Positions 8,926-17,618 of a stretch of DNA of 64,000 nucleotides are shown here, piece by piece. Origin of the DNA: Dokdonella_A sp963834755 (GTDB lineage: Bacteria; Pseudomonadota; Gammaproteobacteria; Xanthomonadales; Rhodanobacteraceae); the NCBI GenBank assembly GCA_963834755.1, contig CAWICQ010000009.1:372001-436000 (forward strand), written 5' to 3'. The notes under the pieces are model-generated. The model had not been told where the DNA came from and searched no databases. It worked only from the letters and a program-made list of their open reading frames with translations. Position 1 is the stretch's first letter; the number at the start of each line of letters is the position of its first letter. The position numbers and the translations under genes are program-made.

Positions 8926-9863
8926 ATGTCTGCACTGATCTGCGGCTCGCTGGCCTACGACACCATCATGGTGTTCCAGGACCAGTTCAAGAACCACATC
9001 CTGCCCGACAAGGTGCACGTCCTGAACGTGTCGTTCCTGGTGCCGCGCATGCGCCGCGAGTTCGGCGGCTGCGCGGGCAATATCGCCTACAACCTGAAAC
9101 TCCTCGGCGCCGATCCGCTGCCGATGGCGACCGTCGGCCAGGATTTCGCGCCGTACCGCGAACATTTCACGCGCTGCGGCATCAACCTCTCCTGCGTCAA
9201 GGTGCTCGAGGACCTCTACACCGCGCAGGCGTTCATCACGACCGATCTCGACGACAACCAGATCACCGCATTCCATCCCGGCGCGATGATGCGCTCGTTC
9301 GAAAATCACGTGCGCGACGTCGCCGACGCGACGTTCGGCATCGTCGCGCCGGACGGACGCGAAGCGATGCTGCAGCACGTCGAGGAATTTTCCGCAGCGC
9401 AGCGTTCCCTTCATCTTCGATCCGGGTCAGGCGATGCCGCTCTTCTCCGGCGACGAATTCCGCGCGTTCATCGACAAGGCGGACTACGTCACCGTCAACG
9501 ACTACGAATCGCTGCTGCTGCAGCGGAACACCGGTTGGTCGGCGGAAGAAATCACCGATCGCGTCAAGGCGTACATCGTCACGCGCGGGCCCGAAGGGCT
9601 CGTTGATCCATACCAAGAAAGAAACGTTTGACATTCCGCCCGCACACGAGCGCCGCGTATCCGATCCCACCGGTTGCGGCGACGCCTATCGTGCGGGCCT
9701 CATCTTCGCGATCATGCGCGACATGGACTGGCCGACCGTGGGCCGCGTCGCATCGCTGATGGGCGCGCTCAAGGTCGAGCATCCCGGCACGCAGAACCAG
9801 CGTTTCACGTTCGACGAATTCGCCGATCAGTTCCGGCAGCAGTTCGGTTATGCGCTCGACTGA
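8926..9863 (+). CDS. PfkB-family carbohydrate/nucleoside kinase (adenosine kinase-like), frameshifted twice
   Basis: Read through two single-base shifts this is a complete kinase of about 312 residues. Start MSALICGSLAYDTI, then the substrate-side motif FGGCAGNIAYNLKLLGA, and the C-terminal ATP/catalytic motif DPTGCGDAYRAG whose Asp is the general base. One extra base lies near 9398-9408, between EEFSAA and VPFIFDPGQ. A second lies near 9595-9600, between TRGPEG and SLIHTKKE. Both breaks sit in otherwise perfectly conserved protein, so sequence error is more likely than decay. Substrate is not certain; the N-terminal half resembles proteobacterial adenosine kinases. Confidence 0.82.
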
Positions 9864-9975
9864 GCGGCGCTGGCTCGATCGCGTTCGTCGACTGCCAGCA
9901 GCCCTTTTTGAGACATCGACGAACGAACGAACGCAGAAATGATCCATTCGGTCCGGCTTTCGAGGAACCACGGCA

Positions 9976-10425
9976 ATGAACGAAACCTATCGCACGCTCC
10001 GCTTCTCGATTCTCGCGCTGACGCTCTGCCTTTCGCTGCAGGCCTGCGCATCGCCGCCGGCCGGGCCGTATGTCGAGCTGAAGGACCATGTCTACACGAT
10101 CGAGATCGCGTCCGATGACGCCTCGCGCGCACACGGCTTGATGGATCGAACCAGCATGGAGGTCAACCACGGCATGCTGTTCGTGTTCGACGATGACGCG
10201 CCGCGCACATTCTGGATGAAGAACACCAAGATTCCGCTCGACATGCTGTTCTTCGACGCCGACGGCAAGCTCATCAGCGTTCAGCACAACGTGCCGCCCT
10301 GTCTGGCCGATCCCTGCCCGGGCTATTCCAGCGGTGCGCCGGCGCGCTACGTGCTCGAGCTCAACGCCGGTCAGGCCGAGCAGCTCAAGGTGACATCGGG
10401 CGATGCGATGGCGATTCATCGTTGA
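9976..10425 (+). CDS. DUF192 family lipoprotein
   Basis: Encodes 149 residues. A lipobox (LSLQAC) predicts a lipoprotein of about 124 mature residues. The mature part is a DUF192 domain: RAHGLMDRTSMEVNHGMLFVFDDD, then FWMKNTKIPLDMLFFDADGK and the C-terminal VLELNAGQAE. The family is widespread and small, and its function is unknown. It is a single gene in its own transcription unit, 112 nt after the kinase. Confidence 0.88.
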   Translation: MNETYRTLRFSILALTLCLSLQACASPPAGPYVELKDHVYTIEIASDDASRAHGLMDRTSMEVNHGMLFVFDDDAPRTFWMKNTKIPLDMLFFDADGKLISVQHNVPPCLADPCPGYSSGAPARYVLELNAGQAEQLKVTSGDAMAIHR

Positions 10426-10570
10426 ACGCGAACGGCTCGCTCCAGACGCCGTCGCGCAACACGAGCACGCCGCGCAATTCGTGCGCGCACACGATGCCGC
10501 AACGATAAGGCACCAGAGCGCCCGCGTCGGCATCGACGCTGGCGTCTTCGACCGGTACGAAAACACGCAT
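10385..10570 (-). CDS. Possible small acidic protein, function unknown
   Basis: A 61-residue frame starting MRVFVPVEDA with Cys at about 24 and 28 (CGIVC). It overlaps the 3' end of the DUF192 gene by 41 nt on the opposite strand. The 5' part (10430-10570) lies outside any other gene and reads like ordinary protein. No family is recognised. Its coding status is uncertain. Confidence 0.35.
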   Translation of the reverse strand: MRVFVPVEDASVDADAGALVPYRCGIVCAHELRGVLVLRDGVWSEPFAFNDESPSHRPMSP

Positions 10571-10679
10571 GAACGACTCCGCTGATCGACTGATCGTCAG
10601 TCCATCAGGTGTCCGTGCAGGCGGTGCGTCGCGCGCGTGACGAAATCGGGACGGCGTGTGGCGAGGTTGAGGCGCGCGC

Positions 10680-10883
10680 TCAGACCTCGATCATCTCGAA
10701 ATCGGACTTGGTCACGCCGCAGTCCGGGCAGGTCCAGGTTTCCGGCACATCTTCCCAGCGCGTGCCCGGCTCGATGCCGTCGGCCGGCCAGCCGTCCGCT
10801 TCGCTGTAGATGAAGCCGCAGACGACGCACATGAACGTGCGGAACGGCACGGCATCCGGGGCAGCGGCAGCGGTTTGAGACAT
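10680..10883 (-). CDS. Rubredoxin
   Basis: Encodes 67 residues. Two iron-binding knuckles are present, CVVCGF and CPDCGV, separated by the typical GWPADGIEPGTRWEDVPETW stretch. A single Fe(SCys)4 centre carries one electron, so it is a cytosolic electron carrier. Start chosen at MSQTAAAAP; an upstream in-frame ATG would add 22 residues not seen in the family. In Lysobacterales this gene is commonly next to thiE and hemL, as here. Confidence 0.93.
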   Translation of the reverse strand: MSQTAAAAPDAVPFRTFMCVVCGFIYSEADGWPADGIEPGTRWEDVPETWTCPDCGVTKSDFEMIEV

Positions 10884-10967
10884 TCGAGAAAGGATCGGAA
10901 AGGCGCAACGCGCATTGTCGCAGCGGGGCGCCGTCGATCCAAGTGACACAAGGCCGCAAGCCGCCGA

Positions 10968-11292
10968 TCAGCCGCCGAAGCCGTCGGCGAAGACGCGATC
11001 GTTGAAGGCGACACCGGCCCGCCGATAGCTGCCGCGGCCGGTCGGCCAAAGCGTGCGCGCGTAACGCGTGCCGGGCAGATCGTAGGCGACGACGCCGGCA
11101 TCGACGATCTGGATGACGACTTCGAGCTCGCCGTCGCCGTCGATGTCGATCGTCGCGGGCGAGCTGTACCAGCCGATCCGCCACCACGACGCGAAGCAGC
11201 CGCCATAGGACCATTTCAACACCGGCGCCTGCGCGGCGGCTTGTGGCCGTGGCAACGAGAACGACGGCGATCGAAGAGAGCATGCGTTTCAC
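10968..11292 (-). CDS. Short secreted protein with one FG-GAP/VCBS-like repeat, frameshifted in the signal peptide
   Basis: The C-terminal frame carries an integrin-type Ca2+ loop (ATIDIDGDGELEVVIQ) and ends in VFADGFGG. Joining it to the upstream frame, which starts with GTG at 11292 (VKRMLSSIAVVLVATA), needs one extra base removed near 11245-11255, and this gives a plausible signal peptide of about 25 residues. At roughly 107 residues it is far shorter than usual VCBS proteins, so it may be the remnant of a larger secreted protein. The end motif recurs in two other secreted proteins of this window. Confidence 0.6.
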
Positions 11293-11394
11293 GGGACGGT
11301 CTGCCACGTGCAACGGCGCAATTGTCGATGGACCTACCGGACCACGACCGCGACGACGACGTTAAACTCCGGCGAAATCCTGCGCGATTCGACG

Positions 11395-12027
11395 ATGACT
11401 CACCCGCTGCTCGCACGCGACGGTCTCTACGCGATCACCGACGGACCGCGCGCCGATCTGATCGAGGTCTGCGCGGCTGCGCTCGACGGCGGCGCGACGC
11501 TGCTGCAATACCGCGACAAGACCACCGACACCGCGCGCCGGCGTGCCGAAGCGGGAGCCATCGCTGCATTGTGCGCGCATCACCGCGTTCCGTTGATCGT
11601 CAACGATGACATCGAACTCGCCATCGCCGTCGGCGCTGCCGGCGTGCATCTCGGCGAAGACGATGCGGACACACCATCGGCACGTGCGCGACTTGGCGCG
11701 CACGCGATCATCGGCGCGTCGTGTTACGACTCGCTGCGGCGCGCGCGGAGCCTCGCGGCCGCGGGCGCGGACTATCTCGCATTCGGCGCGTTTCACCCAT
11801 CGCCGACGAAACCCGACGCGCGCAACGCGACACCGGCGTTGTTGCGCGAGGCGAAAGCGTTTGGCCTGCCGCTCGTCGCGATCGGCGGCATCACGCCGGC
11901 GAACGGCGCGACGCTGATCGATGCCGGCGCGAATTATCTCGCGGTGATTTCGGCGGTGTTTGGCGCAGCCGATGTGCGTGCGGCGGCCCGCGAAGTCAGT
12001 GCGCTATTCGCGACGAGTCGTTCATAA
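11395..12027 (+). CDS. thiE: Thiamine-phosphate synthase
   Basis: Encodes 210 residues forming a TIM barrel. ThiE signatures are in order: LLQYRDK (pyrophosphate/HMP site), VHLGEDD, IIGASCYDS, YLAFGAFHPSPTK and VAIGGITPAN. It joins HMP-pyrophosphate with thiazole phosphate to form thiamine phosphate. The start at 11395 (MTHPLLARDG) gives the family length. thiC is encoded at 31-33 kb under a TPP riboswitch; no riboswitch is visible here. Confidence 0.94.
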   Translation: MTHPLLARDGLYAITDGPRADLIEVCAAALDGGATLLQYRDKTTDTARRRAEAGAIAALCAHHRVPLIVNDDIELAIAVGAAGVHLGEDDADTPSARARLGAHAIIGASCYDSLRRARSLAAAGADYLAFGAFHPSPTKPDARNATPALLREAKAFGLPLVAIGGITPANGATLIDAGANYLAVISAVFGAADVRAAAREVSALFATSRS

Positions 12028-12093
12028 GACAATGCGCCCATCGCAGCCACAGCCGTTGTGCCCACGTAATCCGCGTGAGCCGAGCCGACGCAC

Positions 12094-12209
12094 CACCTCT
12101 CCCGCTTGCGGGAGAGGGTTGGGGTGAGGGACGCTCCCGAAACGACACCTTTCACTCCGAGCTCCCTCACCCGCCCTCTGGGCGACTTCTCCCGCGAGCG
12201 GGAGAGGTT
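12094..12209. repeat. Pair of REP-like palindromes between thiE and hemL
   Basis: A first hairpin at 12096-12117 (CCTCTCCCGC-TT-GCGGGAGAGG) is followed by GGTTGGGGTGAGGGA. An inverted partner at about 12162-12208 begins CTCCCTCACCCGCCC and ends in another CTCCCGC/GCGGGAG stem. The two halves form a head-to-head pair, a common REP arrangement. The rest of the 231-nt gap has no other visible signal. Confidence 0.85.
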
Positions 12210-12258
12210 AAGTATTTAGATCCGATCGCCGCGCGGACATAACGAGAATCGATTTCCT

Positions 12259-13638
12259 ATGACCACGAACCACGAACTCTTTCAACGCGCGCTCGCGCGC
12301 ATGCCCGGCGGCGTCAACTCGCCGGTGCGCGCATTCAAATCGGTCGGCGGCGAACCGTTCTTCACGGCGCGCGCGGACGGCGCGTATTTGTGGGACGTCG
12401 AAGGCACGCGCTACATCGACTATGTCGGCTCGTGGGGACCGATGGTCGTCGGCCACAACCATCCGCACGTGCGCGCCGCAGTCGAGCGCGCAATCCGCGA
12501 CGGACTTTCGTTCGGCACGCCCTGCCCGGCCGAGGTCACGATGGCAGAGACGATCGCAAAGCTGGTGCCGTCGGTCGATGTCGTGCGCATGGTCAACTCG
12601 GGCACCGAAGCGACGATGTCGGCGATCCGTCTCGCGCGCGGCTTTACCGGCCGCACGCGTATCGTGAAGTTCGAAGGCTGCTATCACGGCCACGGCGATG
12701 CGTTTCTGGTCAAGGCAGGTTCGGGCGCGCTGACGTTCGGCACGCCGACGTCTCCGGGCGTGCCGACGGCGCTCGCGGATCTGACGCTGACGCTGCCGTA
12801 TAACGATCTCGATGCGGCGCGAAAACTCTTTGCCGAAGTCGGCGACGAAATCGCCGCGCTGATCATCGAGCCGATCGCCGGCAACATGAACCTGATCCTG
12901 CCGCGCGACGGCTATCTCGCCGCGTTGCGCGAGCTCTGCACGCGGCACGGTGCGCTTCTGATCTTCGACGAAGTCATGACCGGCTTTCGCGTCGCGCTCG
13001 GTGGCGCGCAACAGCGCTACGGCGTCACGCCGGATCTGACCACGTTCGGAAAAATCATCGGCGGCGGCATGCCGGTCGGCGCATACGGCGGACGGCGCGA
13101 CATCATGCAGCTGGTTTCGCCGGCCGGCCCCGTGTATCAGGCCGGCACGCTGAGCGGCAATCCGGTCGCGATGGCGGCGGGCCTGGCGATGCTCGAGCTG
13201 ATCCAGGTTCCGGGTTTTTACGACGAGCTCGATCGACGCACGCGACTCCTCGCCGACACATTCGCCGCCGCCGCCGCGGAAGCCGGCGTCGCGATGACCG
13301 TCAACCGCGTCTGCGGAATGTTCGGACTTTTTTTCCTTTCCGAAGAGCGCCCCTCTTCCGATCCTGCGGACCACCTTCTCCCCGCGCTGCGGGGCGAAGG
13401 GAAATCGGAGCGACCTTCGACCGCCTCTTTCTCTCCGGTCGAAACCTACGCGCAGGCGACCGCGTGCGATGTCGCCGCATTCAATCGCTTCTTTCACGGC
13501 ATGCTCCGGCGCGGCGTGTACCTCGCGCCGTCCGCGTTCGAGGCCGGATTCGTCTCGATCGCGCACACGGAAGAGATCATCGCCGACACCCTTGCGGCGG
13601 CGCGCGGCGCGTTCCGGGAGGTTGTGGAAGCGGGCTGA
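12259..13638 (+). CDS. hemL: Glutamate-1-semialdehyde 2,1-aminomutase with an internal 29-residue insertion
   Basis: Encodes 459 residues; E. coli-type HemL is about 426-430. The class III aminotransferase fold is clear: PGGVNSPVRAFKSVGG at the start, MVNSGTEATMSAIRLARG, LLIFDEVMTGFRV, and TFGKIIGGGMPVGA with the PLP-binding lysine. It converts glutamate-1-semialdehyde to 5-aminolevulinate, the tetrapyrrole precursor. The extra length lies between MFGLFF and YAQATACDV, a loop in the family, and is encoded by REP-like DNA (separate entry). The frame is intact on both sides, so the enzyme is probably active. Confidence 0.95.
   Translation: MTTNHELFQRALARMPGGVNSPVRAFKSVGGEPFFTARADGAYLWDVEGTRYIDYVGSWGPMVVGHNHPHVRAAVERAIRDGLSFGTPCPAEVTMAETIAKLVPSVDVVRMVNSGTEATMSAIRLARGFTGRTRIVKFEGCYHGHGDAFLVKAGSGALTFGTPTSPGVPTALADLTLTLPYNDLDAARKLFAEVGDEIAALIIEPIAGNMNLILPRDGYLAALRELCTRHGALLIFDEVMTGFRVALGGAQQRYGVTPDLTTFGKIIGGGMPVGAYGGRRDIMQLVSPAGPVYQAGTLSGNPVAMAAGLAMLELIQVPGFYDELDRRTRLLADTFAAAAAEAGVAMTVNRVCGMFGLFFLSEERPSSDPADHLLPALRGEGKSERPSTASFSPVETYAQATACDVAAFNRFFHGMLRRGVYLAPSAFEAGFVSIAHTEEIIADTLAAARGAFREVVEAG
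13352..13438 (+). repeat. REP-like element captured in frame inside hemL
   Basis: Within the extra segment of hemL, 13374-13400 is a 12-bp stem with one mismatch and a 3-nt loop (CCTTCTCCCCGC-GCT-GCGGGGCGAAGG). It is flanked by TTCCGAT and ATCGGAG words that also pair. Compared with E. coli HemL as I recall it, the protein is longer by about 29 codons (87 nt) here. Boundaries are approximate. Confidence 0.7.
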
Positions 13639-13739
13639 GCAACGTTCGGACGGACTTTACACATAGATCGGTTTACTATCTTCGGCAGCCCGGCAGGATG
13701 GTGCGGCCGTCACGTGACGGACAGCCGAGGAGCCTTCCG

Positions 13740-14384
13740 ATGAAACCGATCATGTTCGCCGGCGCGCTGGCGCTGACATTTGCAATGTCGACACCTCTGC
13801 TCGCGGCCAGCCCGGCGCCGGCCGCGACGCCGGCCAGCACCGCACCGGCTGCGCCGAAACTTCACGCCGCAATGCGCGGACTCTGGCAAGGCCACATCCA
13901 GCACACGCGCGCATACGCGATGGCCGTCAAATCCGGCGACACGGCTGCAGCCAAGAAAGCTGGCGACGATGTCGTCGCGAATGCCAAGCAAATATCCGAT
14001 GCGGTCGCCGGCTTTTACGGCGCCGATGCAGGCAAACGCATGCTCGAATTGCTCGCCGGCCACTGGGGCGCGGTGAAGGCGATGACGGATGCCGAGAAAG
14101 CCGGCGACACGTCCGCCAGTGCGAAAGCAATGCAGGACGCCACCGCGAACGCGAACGACATCGCGAAATTCCTCTCGGGTGCAAATCCGAATCTGCCCGA
14201 AGACGCCGTGCGCGGTTTGATGATGACGCACGTCGGGCACCACTCCGCGCAGATCGGCGAAATCATGAAAGGCGACAGCAAGGCCGAAACGACGACGTGG
14301 ACCGCGATGCAGTCGCACATGAACACGCTGGCCGATGCGCTGTCCGATGGCATCGCCAAGCAATTTCCGGCGAAGGCGACTTGA
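13740..14384 (+). CDS. Secreted helical protein of unknown function
   Basis: Encodes 214 residues. A signal peptide (MKPIMFAGALALTF to about residue 23, ending LLAAS-P) is followed by an Ala/Pro linker and an all-alpha domain. Conserved-looking positions are GHIQHTRAYA, AVAGFYGADAGKRMLELLAGHWGAV, NANDIAKFLSGANPN and MTHVGHHSAQIG. Repeated histidines on helices suggest metal binding, but that is inference. The pattern resembles a little-studied family also found in Bacillus (HTR...FYG..AG..L..LL..H). It ends 10 nt before the regulator gene downstream, so the two are probably co-transcribed. Confidence 0.75.
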   Translation: MKPIMFAGALALTFAMSTPLLAASPAPAATPASTAPAAPKLHAAMRGLWQGHIQHTRAYAMAVKSGDTAAAKKAGDDVVANAKQISDAVAGFYGADAGKRMLELLAGHWGAVKAMTDAEKAGDTSASAKAMQDATANANDIAKFLSGANPNLPEDAVRGLMMTHVGHHSAQIGEIMKGDSKAETTTWTAMQSHMNTLADALSDGIAKQFPAKAT

Positions 14385-14394
14385 AACCAAGCGC

Positions 14395-15051
14395 ATGAAA
14401 CGCGGCATCACCCTGCGCCAGCTCGGAACCACGCAGCAGAAATTGCTGCGTCAGCTTCTGCTCGCGCCGCAGGGCGCGACGGTCGAGATCTTGTGCGAAG
14501 CGCTCGGCGTGACTCACAACGCGGTTAGGCAACACCTGACTGCGCTGATCGCGGCGGGATACGTCGAGCGCGGCATGGCACGACCGACCGGTGGCCGACC
14601 ACAGGCACGGTACGTGCTGCTGCCGGCCGGTCGCGAGTTGTTTCCGCGCAACTACGCGTTGATCGCGAGCAGCGTCATCGAGCACCTGTACGCCGACGCC
14701 GGAAAAGCCGGCGTGCAGGCGTTGCTCGGCGCGATCGGACGCGAGCTTGGCGCCGCGGCGGCCGAGCGCATCGCGGCCGTTGATGCCGACGAAACCGCAC
14801 GCGCGCTCGCCGAACAACTCGATGCGCTCGGCTATGAAGCGCTGGCCGTGCGACGCGACGGCGAAACGCAGGTCGAAGCGTACAACTGCGTTTTCCACGC
14901 GCTCGCGAAAGCGCATCCGGATGTGTGCCGTTTCGATCTTGCGTTCATGGAAGCCGCGACCGGACGGCCGATCCAGCACCTCGAATGCCTTTTGCGTGGC
15001 GGACACGCGTGCCGCTTTAAGCTCGGCGCGCGCGAAAAGTCCGAAGTCTGA
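14395..15051 (+). CDS. ArsR-like regulator with a four-cysteine C-terminal domain (COG2345/SufR type)
   Basis: Encodes 218 residues. The N-terminal winged helix-turn-helix (about 10-75) contains ILCEALGVTHNAVRQHLTAL. The C-terminal half has four cysteines spaced C-x12-C-x19-C-x7-C (from YNCVF to HACRF), typical of regulators that sense through an iron-sulfur cluster, of which SufR is the known example. It probably represses its own operon or that of the upstream secreted helical protein. The signal it senses is not shown by the sequence. Confidence 0.8.
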   Translation: MKRGITLRQLGTTQQKLLRQLLLAPQGATVEILCEALGVTHNAVRQHLTALIAAGYVERGMARPTGGRPQARYVLLPAGRELFPRNYALIASSVIEHLYADAGKAGVQALLGAIGRELGAAAAERIAAVDADETARALAEQLDALGYEALAVRRDGETQVEAYNCVFHALAKAHPDVCRFDLAFMEAATGRPIQHLECLLRGGHACRFKLGAREKSEV

Positions 15052-15054
15052 GCG

Positions 15055-15477
15055 CTACCACACGCCGGTATTCGGCATCGACGTCCACGGCTCGCGCGGC
15101 GCCAGCGCATCGCCCTTCTGCAGGAGCTCGATCGAGATCAGATCCGGTGAACGCACGAATGCCATGTGCCCGTCGCGCGGCGGACGATGGATCGTGACGC
15201 CGATCGATTGCAGATGGGCGCAGGTCGCGTAGATGTCATCGACGCGGAACGCGAGATGTCCGAAGTTGCGCGCCGAACCGTAGTCCTCGCTCGATCCCCA
15301 GTTGTGCGTCAACTCGATCTCGGCCTCGGGACTTTCCGGCGCCGCGAGGAAAATCAGCGTGAACTGGCCGGATGCATTGTCGTGGCGTCGCACCTCGCGC
15401 AGACCGAGACCTTGGCAGAAGAATTTCAGCGTGGCATCGACGTCGCGAATGCGGATCATGCTGTGCAGGTATTTCAT
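15055..15477 (-). CDS. Glyoxalase I-like protein (lactoylglutathione lyase family)
   Basis: Encodes 140 residues of VOC fold. Metal-ligand positions of glyoxalase I are retained: His in LHSMIRIRD (about 5), Glu in AEIELTHNW, His in FGHLAFRV, and Glu in ISIELLQ. GloA converts the methylglyoxal-glutathione hemithioacetal to lactoylglutathione. It ends 4 nt from the convergent regulator gene and has no obvious operon partner. The fold assignment is strong; the substrate follows from ligand conservation. Confidence 0.85.
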   Translation of the reverse strand: MKYLHSMIRIRDVDATLKFFCQGLGLREVRRHDNASGQFTLIFLAAPESPEAEIELTHNWGSSEDYGSARNFGHLAFRVDDIYATCAHLQSIGVTIHRPPRDGHMAFVRSPDLISIELLQKGDALAPREPWTSMPNTGVW

Positions 15478-15504
15478 GATGTCTCCCGTGCCTTTCTGTT
15501 GGCG

Positions 15505-16095
15505 TCAGGCGCGCTGGAATCGCGGAACATAGTGCATCAGTCGCGCGAGACGCTGCACGGGATCGGTCACCTGCAGGAGCTGCTGACGCTCCGGCGGTTC
15601 CAGCGGCAGCATTTCGGCGAGCCGAAAGCCGACCCAGCTCGCGTTGTCGTAGCACGAGCGCTCCGCATTCGCGAATGGACCGCCGGCTTTCTCGATCAGG
15701 CGCTCGAGAATCGTCGCGAGCAGCGCGTGTTCGGGCGGCACGTCGATCACCGGCTCCTCGGCCCAGAACCGGACTTCGCCATGCACGAGGCCATTGTCGC
15801 GCACGCGCGTCGTGGTCACCTGAAAACGCTCGCAGCCTTCGGCGGTGATGCCGAGCAGTCCGTCCGGCAGCGTGTAGAAATCGATGATCCGCGCCAGCGT
15901 GCCGACCGCGGCCGGCACCGCGGGTTCGCCGACTTCGCGACCCTGCAGGATCAGGCACACACCGAAACCGCAGCTGCGGCGCGCACAGTCGCGCACCAGA
16001 TCGAGATAACGCCGTTCGAAGATGCGCAGCGTGAGCGGCCCACCGGGGAACAGCACGGCGGACAGCGGAAACAGCGGAAGATCGGTCAGCGCCAC
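15505..16095 (-). CDS. LON substrate-binding-domain protein, stand-alone
   Basis: Encodes about 196 residues. It opens with the LON N-domain signature LPLFPLSAVLFPGGPLTLRIFERRYLDLV, followed by ARIIDF and GLLGITAEGCERF. There is no AAA+ or protease domain, so it is the small LON-domain type whose role is unknown; peptide binding is assumed from the family. The start is uncertain: GTG at 16095 or TTG at 16098. The longer frame from 16230 begins in mpl and is not used. Confidence 0.82.
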   Translation of the reverse strand: MALTDLPLFPLSAVLFPGGPLTLRIFERRYLDLVRDCARRSCGFGVCLILQGREVGEPAVPAAVGTLARIIDFYTLPDGLLGITAEGCERFQVTTTRVRDNGLVHGEVRFWAEEPVIDVPPEHALLATILERLIEKAGGPFANAERSCYDNASWVGFRLAEMLPLEPPERQQLLQVTDPVQRLARLMHYVPRFQRA

Positions 16096-16147
16096 CAAGG
16101 CCAGTTTAGTGCGCGCGCTGCCGCGTGGGTATCGTGCGAGAGGCCGA

Positions 16148-17603
16148 TCAGGCCGGCGCGCGCGATCGCAGCGCGTCGAGAAAACGCCGCGGCGCGCCTT
16201 CGAAGCCGCCGTTCGACATGAAAACCACATGATCGCCCGCGCGCGCCCGAGTGCTCAGCGCGGCGATCAGCGCATCGACACTCGGCGCGGTCGCGCCGCG
16301 CCCCGCGAGCGCGCCGACGATGCGGCTTGCGTCCCAGGGCAGTTCCGCGCGCTTGAGGAACACGACGGTGTCGGCGTCACGCAAGGATGGAGCAAGCTCG
16401 TCCGCGTGCGCGCCCATGCGCATCGAGTTCGACCGCGGCTCCAGGCCGACCAGGATGCGCGCCGATCCAACGCGCGCGCGAAGGCCCGCGAGCGTCGTCG
16501 CGATCGCCGTCGGGTGATGGGCGAAATCATCGTAGACGTGCACACCGTCGATCTCCCCGAGGCATTCCATCCTCCGCGCGACGCTGCGGAAATTCGCGAG
16601 CGCGGGCAATGCGGCGGCGACATCGATACCGACCGCGTGCGCCGCCGCGAGCGCCGCGAGCGCGTTCATCACGTTGTGGCGACCGCTGAGACCCCAGCGC
16701 GCGACGCCGATCTCGCGGCCGCGATGCGCTACGACGAACTGCGGAACCGTCGGCTTCGACGAGGCGCGCGCGCCAGTCGCCGGCATCGATGCCGAAGGTC
16801 GAGAGCGGCGTCCATGCGCCCATTGCGAGCACTTCGGCGAGACGAGGATCTTCGGCGTTGACGACGAGAGAGCCGTTGCCCGGCACGATGCGCACCAGGT
16901 TATGAAACTGGCGCTGGATCGCCGCGACGTCGGGAAAAATATCGGCGTGGTCGTATTCGAGATTGTTGAGAATCGCGACCGTCGGCCGGTAGTGCACGAA
17001 TTTCGAACGCTTGTCGAAGAATGCGGTGTCGTATTCGTCGGCTTCGATAATGAAATCTGCAGCAGCAGGTTGCCTTCCAAGTCCCTCGCCCGCGAAGCCG
17101 GAGAGTGGCGGACCGTGGGCGGACGCCGACGGTGGGGTGAGCGACGAAGCGCCGCAGAGCCGCGCCGAAATTCCGAAATTCGCCGGCACGCCGCCGACCA
17201 GAAAACCCGGCGCGCGTCCTTGTGATTCGAGAATCCACGCGAGCAACGATGTGGTCGTCGTCTTGCCGTGCGTACCCGCGACCGCGAGCACGCGACGTTC
17301 GGCCAGCACGGTTTCGCCGAGCCATTGCGGGCCGGACACATAACGCAGACGCGCATCGAGCATGTGTTCGATCGCCGGATTCCCGCGTGACAGCGCGTTT
17401 CCGACGATAACCAGATCCGGCGCGGGTTCGAGATGTTCGGCTTTCCAGCCGGATTGGAGCGCGATGCCGAGCCGTTCGAGCTGCGTCGACATCGGCGGAT
17501 ACACGTTCGCGTCCGAACCTTCGACGTCGTGCCCGAGCTCGCGCGCTAGCGCAGCGAGGCCGCCCATGAAGGTGCCGCAGATGCCGAGGATGTGAAGGCG
17601 CAT
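16148..17603 (-). CDS. mpl: UDP-N-acetylmuramate:L-Ala-gamma-D-Glu-meso-DAP ligase Mpl, with a REP-like insertion and one frameshift
   Basis: Mpl reattaches recycled tripeptide to UDP-MurNAc. The Mur-ligase order is intact: HILGICGTFMGGLAAL at the start, P-loop AGTHGKTTTTSLLAW, ADEYDTAFFDKRSKF, NNLEYDHADIFPD, YDDFAHHPTAI, LEPRSNSMRMG and the end VFMSNGGFEG. A single extra base near 16756-16762 (between LVEADG and VPQFVVAHRG) splits the reading. About 29 extra residues, rich in Pro/Ser/Gly, sit between NFGISARL and DFIIEADEYD and are encoded by REP-like DNA. Start ATG at 17603 lies 15 nt after the upstream gene. Confidence 0.9.
17059..17145 (-). repeat. Degenerate REP-like element captured in frame inside mpl
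   Basis: Read along the gene, the DNA contains CTCACCCCACCG, then a GTCCGCC/GGTCCGCC-rich centre, then CTCTCCGGCTTCGCGGGCGAGGGACTT. This mirrors the intergenic REP pattern CTCACCCC...CTCTCCCGC-TT-GCGGGAGAGGGA. Relative to E. coli Mpl as I recall it, the insert is about 29 codons (87 nt), the same net size as the one in hemL. Ends are approximate. Confidence 0.65.
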
Positions 17604-17618
17604 GGTGACGTTCCGCAC

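Noticed and set aside
10597..10679. C-terminal end of a minus-strand frame (RLNLATRRPDFVTRATHRLHGHLMD) downstream of rubredoxin
   Set aside because: It reads like protein but has no start or upstream part outside the rubredoxin and VCBS-like genes in that frame, and no recognised family. Too little to call a gene.
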